A stretch of 41,802 bases of DNA from an uncultured Acidimicrobiales bacterium (lineage in GTDB: Bacteria > Actinomycetota > Acidimicrobiia > Acidimicrobiales > SHLQ01), in assembly GCA_938040365.1 (NCBI GenBank), contig CALHXU010000007.1, positions 1 to 41,802 on the forward strand. The letters run 5' to 3'. The position numbers and the translations under genes were made by a program. This document shows positions 31,053-39,195 of this stretch, piece after piece; the first letter of the stretch is position 1, and each line of letters opens with the position of its first letter. Below the pieces are notes generated by a model. It was not told the DNA's origin and ran no database searches. It was given only the letters and a program-made list of their open reading frames with translations.

Positions 31053-31832
31053 ATGGTGCCTCGTTGTCTCTACATTCCCCACGGTGGTGGGCCACTGCCG
31101 GTGCTCGGCGACCCATCGCACGATGAGATTGTGTCGTATCTGCGTGGGGTTGAGGCCGACATTGGTCGGCCTAAAGCGATCGTTGTGGTGAGCGCACATT
31201 GGGAGCAGCCGCGTCCGACGATTACTGCTCACGCAAGCCCCGAGCTGTACTTCGACTACTACGGGTTTCCGCCCGAGACCTACGAATACACCTATCCAGC
31301 TCCGGGAGCTCCCGACCTCGCCGAGCGGTTGGGCTCGGCTTTGGACGATGCAGGGTTAGCGCCCGAGCTCGATCACGAGCGTGGCTTCGACCACGGCATG
31401 TTCATCCCGCTCATGCTCATGTATCCCGATGCGTCGATCCCGGTGGTGCAGGTGTCGTTGCTCGACGGTCTCGATGCAGCGGCCCACATCGAACTCGGCG
31501 AAGCGCTTCGCCCAGCTATCGATGACGACGTACTCGTTTTGGGTTCGGGGTTGAGCTTTCACAACATGGCTGCGTTCGCTGGGGTCGACGAGGAGGCCAA
31601 CCGTTCGTTCGACCAGTGGCTCGATGCCACCTGCACCGGCGACATGGATGAAAGCGAGCGCCGGTCGCTGCTCATCGAGTGGGAGGCAGCACCCGCTGCC
31701 CGCTACAACCACCCACGCGAGGAGCATCTGTTACCTCTACACGTGTGTTACGGAATCGGCGGCAAAGCTGCCACCCGCACCTTCGATGGGCACGTGCTCA
31801 ACACTCGGGTCGGCGCATACAGCTGGAGCTAG
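31053..31832 (+). CDS. Class III extradiol dioxygenase, LigB/DODA type
   Basis: This 259-residue protein is of the 4,5-DOPA-extradiol-dioxygenase/YgiD group. The metal-binding histidines are visible in the order expected: IPHGGGPLPVL near the N-terminus, SAHWEQP, FDHGMFIPLMLMYP and EEHLLPLHVCYG. Family members cleave catechol-type rings using Fe(II) or Zn(II); the substrate here is unknown. It is divergent from the methanethiol oxidase operon, sharing a 97-base control region. It has no ribosome site, in line with the TAGACT box 6 bases upstream. Confidence 0.92.
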   Translation: MVPRCLYIPHGGGPLPVLGDPSHDEIVSYLRGVEADIGRPKAIVVVSAHWEQPRPTITAHASPELYFDYYGFPPETYEYTYPAPGAPDLAERLGSALDDAGLAPELDHERGFDHGMFIPLMLMYPDASIPVVQVSLLDGLDAAAHIELGEALRPAIDDDVLVLGSGLSFHNMAAFAGVDEEANRSFDQWLDATCTGDMDESERRSLLIEWEAAPAARYNHPREEHLLPLHVCYGIGGKAATRTFDGHVLNTRVGAYSWS

Positions 31833-31859
31833 CGAGGAAGGTCTCGTTGGGTTGTGAGG

Positions 31860-33188
31860 TCACGCCCAGCTGACTCGGGCGACGGTCAAGGTCGAGCAGT
31901 AGAAGACGCTTCGGTTTGGGCCAGCGCTGAGGAACATGCCGTTGGCGATTGTGCTGCCGGTTTCGACTCGGTCGAGGAGTTCGCCGGTGTTGAGGTCGAC
32001 CACTATGAGGTCGTCGGATCCGGCTTCGGTGAAGTCGTTGATGACGAGTTCGCCCGACTCTGGGTAGACGACCGGTTGCATCGAGGGCCGCACGTCGAGT
32101 TGCCAGGCAAGCTCGAGGTCTCCGCTGGTCCGAACGCCCGCGAGCCCGCCGTTGACCGAATCCCACGCGACGGCGATGTCGTGTTCGGGGACGTGGACTG
32201 GTGGTGCGATGATTCCTCCGCCGGGAACACCAAAGGGCGCGATGTCGTTGACTTCACCGGTGCTGAAGTCGATTCGGATCAGGCGCTGCGCTCCGTCCCA
32301 TGGCGCTGGTCGTCGCCACGAAAGTTCGCTGCCGGGGTGGCGTTCCCATCGCCCGTTGGGTTCGGTGTGGTGGATGAGGCGAACCGATTCGATGTCGCCG
32401 CAGTCCATGACCCACGCGGCGTCGTCGGAGATGCAGCTATCCCACGCAAGGCCGGTGTCTGCGTTTGCGCCGCGATAGCGGGGCTGCCATTGCGCGTCGA
32501 CGGCCATCGTGTCGCCGTCGATGGTGAGGCGGAACATGTGCTCAGTGCCCGGTACGTACACTGCTTCGCCGTCGGCGGTTAGGTCGCTGGCGATCCTGCC
32601 CATCGACCCTTCGCTCAGCACGAGGGGTTCGCCGAGAATGTCGAGCGTGTTCGGGTCGAGTCGGGTAATTGTGGTGCCACCTTGGCCTTCGAGGCGCAGG
32701 TCTTTGGTAATGAGTGACCCATCGGCGAGCGCGAGCAGGCCGTTGTGTGAACGGTCGGCGGGAAGTTCGGCTTCGGCGAGAACCTCGAGCGAGTCGGGGT
32801 CGAGCCGGTGCAAGTAGCTGCCGTTTACCGACATGATCGATCCGTTGGCGTGCGCGAGGATCGCCCCGCACCACACGTGGTCGCCACATGGCAGTTCGGG
32901 CGAACGAGCGAGCGTTTCGAGGGTGTTCGTGTCGATGCGCTCGACCCACCCATGTGGAGGGGGGCCGGTGAACGCTGGCATTGTGCCGCCGATGTACCAC
33001 TGGCCGGGGTCGCGTTCGATAGCCATGACGTGCCACAGCTCGTCGCTTCGGGTGACGACCGATGCGGTTCCGGTCGCTGCGTCGAGGCGGCCGGCTGCTG
33101 ACTTCTGACGACGGTTACCTCCGCACTCGACAGGCCACGACGATGGCCAATATCCCGGGTGCGGGTGTTCGCGATCACGTGCGGTCAT
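31860..33188 (-). CDS. Beta-propeller protein of unknown function
   Basis: The 442-residue product is made of repeated blades with the pattern ...RIDTNTLETLARSPEL, RLDPDSLEVLAEAELP, RLDPNTLDILGEPLVL and VVDLNTGELLDRVETG, typical of quinoprotein or YVTN-type propellers. There is no signal peptide or membrane helix, so it is probably cytoplasmic. The enzymatic or binding role is unknown. The ATG at 33188 is preferred because a longer reading would run through the adjacent DinB gene (33205-33765), whose end lies only 16 bases upstream. Confidence 0.8.
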   Translation of the reverse strand: MTARDREHPHPGYWPSSWPVECGGNRRQKSAAGRLDAATGTASVVTRSDELWHVMAIERDPGQWYIGGTMPAFTGPPPHGWVERIDTNTLETLARSPELPCGDHVWCGAILAHANGSIMSVNGSYLHRLDPDSLEVLAEAELPADRSHNGLLALADGSLITKDLRLEGQGGTTITRLDPNTLDILGEPLVLSEGSMGRIASDLTADGEAVYVPGTEHMFRLTIDGDTMAVDAQWQPRYRGANADTGLAWDSCISDDAAWVMDCGDIESVRLIHHTEPNGRWERHPGSELSWRRPAPWDGAQRLIRIDFSTGEVNDIAPFGVPGGGIIAPPVHVPEHDIAVAWDSVNGGLAGVRTSGDLELAWQLDVRPSMQPVVYPESGELVINDFTEAGSDDLIVVDLNTGELLDRVETGSTIANGMFLSAGPNRSVFYCSTLTVARVSWA

Positions 33189-33204
33189 AGATACGTTCAG
33201 ACGG

Positions 33205-33765
33205 TTACGGCTGTCGACCGCTGTAGGCGACGAACTTGTCTTGTACCGGTGCGTCTTGTGGCACCTCAACTTCGTCGGCGAAGACTCCTGGGCCTCGGAC
33301 AGCGTCACCGAACGCGTACATCACATCGAGCGCTTTCGCGGCGAGGTCCTCGGGAATGGCAGCGTCGACTCCGGTTGCTTTGGCGATGTCCCACGCGTGG
33401 GTGAGGCCATCGAAGAAGAATCGACCGAGTGCATCGTCGACGGTCATGTCGCCGAAGGGAGTTTCGATCTCTTTGGTCAGTACGCCGTGGCGGTCGAGGG
33501 CGTCGAGCAGGTTCTCGCGGACTTCGTCCCAGGTGGCGGCGGGGTTGTCGCCTGCGACTTCGGCTTCGGGTTGTTCGCCGGGCACGGGCCCGTCGGTGAC
33601 TGCGGCATGCATTCGCTTCATGCCCCAGATCACGTGGCCGAGGGTTTGTTTCGCGGTCCACTCGTCGTTTGGGGACTGGTTGTCCCAGTCGCCGTCGGCA
33701 ACCCGGCGGACGACACCGTCCATGGTGTAGATCGTCTTGACGTAATCACGAAGGTTCTGACTCAT
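33205..33765 (-). CDS. DinB/TIGR03086 family metal-binding protein
   Basis: This 186-residue four-helix protein is of the maleylpyruvate-isomerase N-terminal/TIGR03086 group. The metal-binding histidines are expected in the segments LGHVIWGMKR and DGLTHAWDIAKATG, and the conserved WDNQSPNDEWTAKQTLGH opening is present. Actinobacterial members often act as thiol (mycothiol)-dependent transferases or are uncharacterised. The ATG at 33765 has a TAAGTT box ending 6 bases upstream. The propeller gene follows 16 bases downstream and probably shares the transcript. Confidence 0.88.
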   Translation of the reverse strand: MSQNLRDYVKTIYTMDGVVRRVADGDWDNQSPNDEWTAKQTLGHVIWGMKRMHAAVTDGPVPGEQPEAEVAGDNPAATWDEVRENLLDALDRHGVLTKEIETPFGDMTVDDALGRFFFDGLTHAWDIAKATGVDAAIPEDLAAKALDVMYAFGDAVRGPGVFADEVEVPQDAPVQDKFVAYSGRQP

Positions 33766-33771
33766 GGCTCG

Positions 33772-33777
33772 AACTTA
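33772..33777 (-). promoter_or_regulatory. -10 box of the DinB-family gene
   Basis: On the minus strand, TAAGTT ends 6 bases before the ATG at 33765. Confidence 0.45.
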
Positions 33778-33810
33778 ACATCTGGCCAGTGTCAGTCGTC
33801 GAGCGAATGG

Positions 33811-34929
33811 TCAGCCGGTCCCGGTGAGTGAGGGTTCGGTTTCCTCGGGGCCCATGACCCAGGTGCGAGCTCGGGCGAGCAGCCGAGTGACTCCGAATGC
33901 GCCGATGAGGCCGACAATGCCGAAGATCAACAGCCCGACATCTGTGCGAAGGGCATCGAGGAACAAGACGGTCGAGATCAGTTCGGCCAGTGCGATCGAG
34001 ACCACGAATCCAATGAGCACCTTTTCTGACACGATGCTCGCTACGTATGCACCGAGCGGCGCGGCCAAGGCGACGACCGGTACGGCCCCGAGCCAGATGC
34101 CGAACACGTCGAATCGTTCGGGTTCGAGGGGGAAGTCCATGTCTTGGGTTGCGGTAGCGACGACGAAACCATCGGAGTTGAGCATCGTGCCGAGTTGGCC
34201 GCCGATGACGCCAAACAAGATCAAGCCTGCGATCGAAAGGATGGCCATCGTGATGATCGACGTCGGAATCCCGACCCGCGGGTGCACTCCCATGACCGCC
34301 GACAGGAAGATAAAGAGAAAGACGTCGGCACCAGAGCCGGCGAGTGATGAGGCAATTCCGCCGAGGACGCCGAACATGATGACCATTGTCGAGGAGCGGG
34401 CTGTCCACGTGACGTCTTCGGTGCCGCTGGACCCGCCTGAGAACACCTGCCGGACGATGAGGGCCATCGCAAAGATTGCGAGCGTGAATCCAACCTTGAC
34501 CCAATCGCTTGGAAGGGTCGAAACCCACCATGGATCCGACGGGTCGCTTAACACGTAAGCGCCGAACAAGAACCCGAGGAGCCCGCCCGCCGTTCCGAGC
34601 ACGACGGCGCGGCCAACGATCTTGCGGCCGGTGATCAGAATTGTCGCCGATGCCATGACCATGCCACTCGCCTGCACCGAGAGGGCGAAGGTGCGTGCGA
34701 TCGAGTTGTCGATGAGGAGCAGTTTGGTGAAGACCGGAAACGCAACGGCACCACCGCCTTGCGGTGTCGAGCCTGCGACGAAGCCTCCGAAGATCATCGT
34801 TGTCGACGTGGCCCACACCGCGCCGACCCGCGGCCATTGGTCGCTCGCGGTGACATAGATCGCCCACCCGATGGTGAAAACGATAGGCAGCGCGAAGGCG
34901 ACCCGCGATCGCAGCTTGGAAGAATCCAC
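33811..34929 (-). CDS. TauE/SafE-family membrane exporter
   Basis: The 372-residue protein has about eight to nine transmembrane helices. It carries the duplicated glycine-rich motifs of the sulfite/sulfoacetate exporter family: FGGFVAGSTPQGGGAVAFPVFTK in the first half and GVLGGIASSLAGSGADVFLF in the second. It probably exports an organic or inorganic sulfur anion. The start is odd: the ribosome-binding sequence AGGAGG (34934-34929) runs directly into the GTG at 34929, leaving no spacer. A rarer start downstream (CTG at 34914) or leaderless use cannot be excluded. A TTGACA -35-like element lies at 34957-34952 on the minus strand. Confidence 0.88.
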   Translation of the reverse strand: MDSSKLRSRVAFALPIVFTIGWAIYVTASDQWPRVGAVWATSTTMIFGGFVAGSTPQGGGAVAFPVFTKLLLIDNSIARTFALSVQASGMVMASATILITGRKIVGRAVVLGTAGGLLGFLFGAYVLSDPSDPWWVSTLPSDWVKVGFTLAIFAMALIVRQVFSGGSSGTEDVTWTARSSTMVIMFGVLGGIASSLAGSGADVFLFIFLSAVMGVHPRVGIPTSIITMAILSIAGLILFGVIGGQLGTMLNSDGFVVATATQDMDFPLEPERFDVFGIWLGAVPVVALAAPLGAYVASIVSEKVLIGFVVSIALAELISTVLFLDALRTDVGLLIFGIVGLIGAFGVTRLLARARTWVMGPEETEPSLTGTG

Positions 34930-35015
34930 CTCCTAAGAGAAGCTTACGATTTGTCAACACGCCAATCTCCAATGGCGCATTACCGAGGAGTTCACATCGA
35001 ACCTCTCGAGGTGGG

Positions 35016-36449
35016 TTATCGAGCGCTGTTGCTTGGGAGTCGGCTCGCAACGAGGAGTAACACTGCGGAGAATCCGGCTGCGAGCAGGTAGACGACTTTC
35101 CACCCGTCGTTGAATGCAGCACCCGCGCCGACTGTTTCGGCGAGTTCTCCGAGCGGGATATCGAAGCCGCGCGAGGCCATGACGGCGGCGACCACAGCTG
35201 TGGCGGTCGCTTGGCCGATCACCGAGCCGAGCGTGCGTGCAACGTTAGTGAACGCGCCGCCGACGCCGAGGTAGTCGGGTGGGGTTGCGGCGAGCATCGC
35301 CGAGTTGTTGGGGACGTTCCACAAGCTGAGGCCGAACCCAGCGATCGCTGCAACCGCCCCGAAGAGAATGAGTGAGGTGTTCTCGTCGGAGAACGCAAAG
35401 ACGAGGCTGGCGACAATTTGGATGGTGAAACCAACGAGCGATGGCGTGCGTGCGCCGACCCGGTCATAGAGCCGTCCGCCGACTTGTCCGGCGGTACCCA
35501 TCCCGATCGAGAGCAGGGCGATGATGACGCCGGCCGATGCGGCGCTCACCTCGCGAAAGCTGAGGAGGTAGATAGGCAACAGCAAGGTTGATGGCGCACT
35601 GCTGAGAAAGCCGAACGTTCGAAGCGCAACCGACGTTCGAAAGCCCTGGTTAGCGAAGAGGCGCAGCTCGAACAGTGGCTGCTCGGTCGAGAGTTCCCAT
35701 CGGACGAATAGTGCGAAGAGGGCAATGGCGAGGGCTGCCCCGCCGAGGATGAGCGGTGAGGTCAGCCGAAGCGAAAACGGGTTGCTGATGGTGACGACAA
35801 GCGCGGTGATGGTGAGTGCCGATAAGACGCTGCCGATGACATCGAACCGTCGATCTCGTTTGCCCTCGTGGGGCTGTTGGTCGGGGATGCGCATACGGAC
35901 GGCGACGAGCGAGAGTGCTGCTGGGATAACGAGCAGGATGAATATGGTTTGCCACGACAAGAACTCGAGGCCGAGCCCACCGAGCAGGGGAGCGCTCGTC
36001 GATCCAACCGCCACCGAACTGGTCTGGGCGCCCATGGCGAGACCTCGCTCATTGCTCGGGAACAACGAGAACACGAGTCCGGTCGCCACCGATTGGGTGA
36101 GCGCATTCCCGAATGCCATAACGATTCGGGCGCCGATGAGCGCGGTGAAGTTGGGGCTGAGTCCGGTGAGCAGGGCGCCGATGCCGAACACGAAAACGCC
36201 GATGCTCAACACGCGCTTGCTCCCCAAAACATCGCCGAGCCCGCCGAGGGGCAACAACAGCGCAGCGATGAGGAGCGATTCGATGATCACGACCCAGCCG
36301 ACCGTGCTCAAGGTGACGTCAAAGTCAGCGGCGATATCGGGCAGTGCAAGAAACGCGAATGCCGTGGAGAAGACGATCGTGATGAAGATGAGCGCGATGG
36401 CGCTGAATGCCTGCCACTTCGGGGTGGCCAAAGCGGCGGTTGAGCTCAT
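35016..36449 (-). CDS. MFS drug transporter, DHA2 (14-helix) type
   Basis: The 477-residue protein has about 14 transmembrane helices and the DHA2 signatures FAFLALPDIAADFDVTLSTVGWVV at helix 1 and GGLGDVLGSKRVLSIGV (motif A). The helix 5 antiporter motif region reads SSVAVGSTSAPLLGGLGLEFLSWQTIF. It is probably a proton-driven multidrug exporter of the EmrB/QacA type; the substrate is unknown. The ATG at 36449 has a TAGCTT box ending 6 bases upstream. No regulator gene is adjacent. Confidence 0.9.
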   Translation of the reverse strand: MSSTAALATPKWQAFSAIALIFITIVFSTAFAFLALPDIAADFDVTLSTVGWVVIIESLLIAALLLPLGGLGDVLGSKRVLSIGVFVFGIGALLTGLSPNFTALIGARIVMAFGNALTQSVATGLVFSLFPSNERGLAMGAQTSSVAVGSTSAPLLGGLGLEFLSWQTIFILLVIPAALSLVAVRMRIPDQQPHEGKRDRRFDVIGSVLSALTITALVVTISNPFSLRLTSPLILGGAALAIALFALFVRWELSTEQPLFELRLFANQGFRTSVALRTFGFLSSAPSTLLLPIYLLSFREVSAASAGVIIALLSIGMGTAGQVGGRLYDRVGARTPSLVGFTIQIVASLVFAFSDENTSLILFGAVAAIAGFGLSLWNVPNNSAMLAATPPDYLGVGGAFTNVARTLGSVIGQATATAVVAAVMASRGFDIPLGELAETVGAGAAFNDGWKVVYLLAAGFSAVLLLVASRLPSNSAR

Positions 36450-36455
36450 CGCTTG

Positions 36456-36461
36456 AAGCTA
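36456..36461 (-). promoter_or_regulatory. -10 box of the DHA2 transporter gene
   Basis: On the minus strand, TAGCTT ends 6 bases before the ATG at 36449. Confidence 0.5.
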
Positions 36462-36514
36462 CCGGTGATCATCTCACTCGAAGCAGCCACAGCGACCACC
36501 TTTAGAAAACGGCA

Positions 36515-36553
36515 ACGACCGCCAGCGGGCCGTAGCCGTACTGGCGGTCGTTG
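36515..36553 (-). terminator. Hairpin terminator after hsp20
   Basis: A perfect 12-bp stem, AACGACCGCCAG / CTGGCGGTCGTT, with a 15-base loop lies 22 bases after the hsp20 stop. On the minus strand it is followed by GCCGTTTTC. Confidence 0.85.
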
Positions 36554-36575
36554 TTTGCTGGGGGTTGGTTCGGGG

Positions 36576-37031
36576 TTAGGCGGTTTCGTTGGTGCTTGGG
36601 TCGATAGTGCTCGGGTCGTCGGTGCTTGCTTCGCTTGCAGTGGCGTCGATGGCGGGAGCTGTTCCAACGCCGACTTCGACCTTGCGAGGCTTGGCTGATT
36701 CTGCGACCGGGATGGTCACGGTGAGCACGCCGAAGTTGTAGTCGGCGGTCAGCTTGTCCGAATCGAGTCGCTCGCTGAGCTGGAAGGTCTGGTTCACCGA
36801 GCCGTTACGTCGGTTTCGCACAACGACCTGGGCGTCGTCAGGAATTGAGCTCTGGCGCGACGCCGAAAGTTCGAGGCTGCGGCCCTCGACGGTGAGTTCA
36901 ACAGTCGATGGGTCGATGCCTGGGATGTCGATCGACAAGATGACGCCATCTTCTGATCGGAACACGTCGTAGTCGAGTCGTTGGGTGAGTGATGTGAGCT
37001 GGCGGAATGGGTCTGTGGTGGTAAACAACAT
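36576..37031 (-). CDS. hsp20: Hsp20/alpha-crystallin small heat-shock protein
   Basis: The 151-residue product has an alpha-crystallin domain at about 20-125: YDVFRSEDGVILSIDIPGI at the start, LELSASRQ in the middle and YNFGVLTVTIPVAE with the conserved GVLTVTIP. It is an ATP-independent holdase chaperone. The C-terminus is an unusual Asp/Ser/Thr/Glu-rich tail with ASTDDPSTIDPST-type repeats; the family's usual IXI motif is not obvious. AGGAGGACAC directly before the ATG at 37031 sets the start. A HAIR operator 32 bases upstream predicts repression by HspR. Confidence 0.93.
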   Translation of the reverse strand: MLFTTTDPFRQLTSLTQRLDYDVFRSEDGVILSIDIPGIDPSTVELTVEGRSLELSASRQSSIPDDAQVVVRNRRNGSVNQTFQLSERLDSDKLTADYNFGVLTVTIPVAESAKPRKVEVGVGTAPAIDATASEASTDDPSTIDPSTNETA

Positions 37032-37062
37032 GTGTCCTCCTAGGGAAACAGGGTGGTTCATA

Positions 37063-37083
37063 CTTGAGTGGGTCGCACTCAGG
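37063..37083. promoter_or_regulatory. HAIR operator (HspR-associated inverted repeat)
   Basis: CTTGAGT-N7-ACTCAGG matches the HAIR consensus CTTGAGT-N7-ACTCAAG with one mismatch. It lies 32 bases upstream of hsp20, in the divergent region shared with the small zinc protein gene (start 37213). In mycobacteria HspR controls the hsp20-type gene acr2 through such a site. hspR itself is not in this window. Confidence 0.88.
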
Positions 37084-37212
37084 TTTGTGCAACGCCGCTA
37101 TCGAATTTGTATTCCAGACCTCGCTCGAAATTTTCGTCCGCCGTCCAGGTTTGCTCTGAACGAATGGAACCGCTTCGATTGCTGAGTACCTTCGGGGGAG
37201 GAGGTTGCACCT

Positions 37213-37422
37213 GTGGCAAAGTTTGATTTTTGGGAAGGCGCCGAGACCCGCGCTATCCAGCCCTATCAAGCAAACAAGGTGTATCTCTGCCCCGGCTGCA
37301 ACCGTGATATTCCAAAGGGGCTTGGCCACATCGTTGCCGTGCCGCCCGACGCCGTCGACCTGCGACGCCACTGGCATCGAGGCTGTTGGAACAACCGGAA
37401 AAACCGACCCCCGAAGGGCTAA
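37213..37422 (+). CDS. Small CPGC zinc-binding-type protein (69 residues)
   Basis: This protein matches by eye a conserved actinobacterial small-protein family: CPGCNRDIPKGLGHIVAVPP followed by RRHWHRGCW. The two cysteines, later histidines and the final cysteine could bind zinc. Its function is unknown. The GTG at 37213 follows GGGGGAGGAGG with 7 bases between. It is divergent from hsp20, so the HAIR site at 37063-37083 could influence both. Confidence 0.88.
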   Translation: MAKFDFWEGAETRAIQPYQANKVYLCPGCNRDIPKGLGHIVAVPPDAVDLRRHWHRGCWNNRKNRPPKG

Positions 37423-37425
37423 TAC

Positions 37426-38979
37426 CTATCGGAGAAAGGTGAGGCTTGCGGCCATGTCGTCGAGGCGATCGATCGCCGACGTATCTCCGGCGTTAGGCAC
37501 CTCGCCCTGTAGGACCCACACGGTGTCGTTGTTGTCGGTGATGATCCAGATACGGGCCGTAATCACGTCGGCGCCGTCGAGGCGCATGCGGTTGTAGACC
37601 TCGTTTGGTCCACCCTGGGGGAGGGTCTGATCGAGGACGTGAGTTCCGAACCGGATGACCTCGTCGCGGACTTCTTGGAAGCTTTCGCCGGGATATTGGG
37701 TGAGCGTGACGGCATGATCTTCATGGCCGTCTTCGGGGCCGTAGCGGAAGAACGCACAACCCTGGTCGAGGTAAGGCCCTAAGTCGATGTGGCTATCGAG
37801 GTCGAGTGGATAGGCAATGGCGACGTCGTCGTCGGTGCAGATTTGGTAGTCACCACCGAGCAGGTCGGCGCAGCCTTGGGTTCCGATCTCTTTGACGAAA
37901 GTGCCGGCATCGTCGGAGTAGGAGATGAAAGCAGTGACATCTTGTGATCCGTCCCAACCGGGTACCTGGTAGAGGCCGTCGTTGCGGACAGAAAGCGATT
38001 CGTCGGCTTGGTTTGGTCGTTGAAGGACAACCGACTCGACGGAGAATCCGGTTTCGGCAGCGTTGGTTCGTGCGTTGAAGGCGAACTGCCCCGTTGCGCA
38101 GTTGATGGGGTTAAACGTCAGCGAGGTCAAAGGCCATGCAGCTTGTGCGGGCGCTACGCCTTCTTCTATATCGATGTTCGAGACGATCTGTTCCATCGCT
38201 GCGATCGACGTTGCGTAGCGTTCTTCCAAGGTTGCGAGCGTCGGGCCGAAGTTGCTGTCGGGCATGCTGCTGGCCGAGATGAAGAATGTGCCGTCACCTG
38301 CGTCGACCGCAATCGCATCTCGCTCCCGCTCGTCCTCATCGACGATGACGCTTTCGATCGTGAAGCGCAAGACGGGAAGTCCGTCGACGCTGGTTTCGAT
38401 GGTGTCGACCACGTTGAGGTAGCTGAGTGCGTCGAGTCGTGAGATCAACTCGGTCGGGGTCTCGGCGGTGAACTCTGCGCTGATCTCGCTCCTCCACTCA
38501 CGCTCGAGCGAATCGCCGGGCTGAGGGAAGTTTGCGGGGGAGAACTCGCTACAGTCGCGGTGATACCAACCGTCAGGGATGGTGACCGTGTAGCGGTCAC
38601 CTTCACATGTTGCGGCCACGGGAACGGTCGTCGTCGTGGTTGGAGCTGTGGTGGTTGTGGTAGTCGGGGCTGCGGTGGTCGTTGACGTTTCTGTTGCTGG
38701 AGATATCACCACAACCGGGGCAACGTCTGAGGTGCCGCTGCTCGTAAGCTCGGCCGTCGGAACCGACGTTGACGGAGCGGGCGCCACCACAACGGCGGGT
38801 TCTTCGACCTCCGCAGGCTCATCGACGGAGTCGGACTCAGCAACGACATCAAGTTCATCGACCTCGGCAACTACATCTTCTTGGAAGGCGAGTTGGCTTG
38901 TTGGCTCCTCGGTGCCGCCACAGGCTGCCATGAGGAAAGTGAAGGTAGTGAGCGTCAGTAGCTTTTGTGGGGAGTTCAT
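37426..38979 (-). CDS. Lipoprotein with Thr/Ala-rich linker and paired globular halves
   Basis: The 517-residue product has a lipobox (TFLMAACGG), then a linker of about 100 residues that is first acidic (VDELDVVAESDS) and then a threonine tract, as in surface-exposed glycosylated linkers. The folded part seems to hold two related units: CEGDRYTVTIPDGWYHRDC with a later DGLPVLRFTIES, and CTDDDVAIAYPLDLDSH with QGCAFF and DGADVITARIWI. A central, different segment separates them. I do not recognise a named family. AAAGGAC lies 7 bases before the ATG. It is divergent from the next lipoprotein gene. Confidence 0.85.
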   Translation of the reverse strand: MNSPQKLLTLTTFTFLMAACGGTEEPTSQLAFQEDVVAEVDELDVVAESDSVDEPAEVEEPAVVVAPAPSTSVPTAELTSSGTSDVAPVVVISPATETSTTTAAPTTTTTTAPTTTTTVPVAATCEGDRYTVTIPDGWYHRDCSEFSPANFPQPGDSLEREWRSEISAEFTAETPTELISRLDALSYLNVVDTIETSVDGLPVLRFTIESVIVDEDERERDAIAVDAGDGTFFISASSMPDSNFGPTLATLEERYATSIAAMEQIVSNIDIEEGVAPAQAAWPLTSLTFNPINCATGQFAFNARTNAAETGFSVESVVLQRPNQADESLSVRNDGLYQVPGWDGSQDVTAFISYSDDAGTFVKEIGTQGCADLLGGDYQICTDDDVAIAYPLDLDSHIDLGPYLDQGCAFFRYGPEDGHEDHAVTLTQYPGESFQEVRDEVIRFGTHVLDQTLPQGGPNEVYNRMRLDGADVITARIWIITDNNDTVWVLQGEVPNAGDTSAIDRLDDMAASLTFLR

Positions 38980-39195
38980 GGCCGATGTCCTTTGCGTTGT
39001 TTCGATAGATCAACTATCGGTGACCTTCGCCCTTTGGAATATGGGGGACAGCCCCCGGGCCGTTCGACTTACACCCGGATTTGCCTCGATAATCGTTGAT
39101 TTGGCAACGATCGTGATTGGACCAACGATTCCGCTATGACGTCTTCGTCTTCTCGATTTCGGGAACCAGATTCCGATAGTCCTCGTAGAACGTGC
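38980..39195. other. Divergent promoter region with three palindromes
   Basis: This 216-base spacer between two divergent lipoprotein genes holds three perfect inverted repeats: CGATAG-ATCAA-CTATCG (39003-39019), GGGGG-ACAG-CCCCC (39043-39056, similar in make-up to the left-edge repeats) and ATCGTTG-ATTTGG-CAACGAT (39092-39111). The first and third have operator-like size. No gene is seen, although the downstream reading frame can be extended to an ATG at 39136. Confidence 0.6.

Noticed and set aside
34952-34957. Classical TTGACA -35 promoter for the TauE gene
   Set aside because: No acceptable -10 box lies 16-18 bases further; the expected position is occupied by the Shine-Dalgarno sequence.
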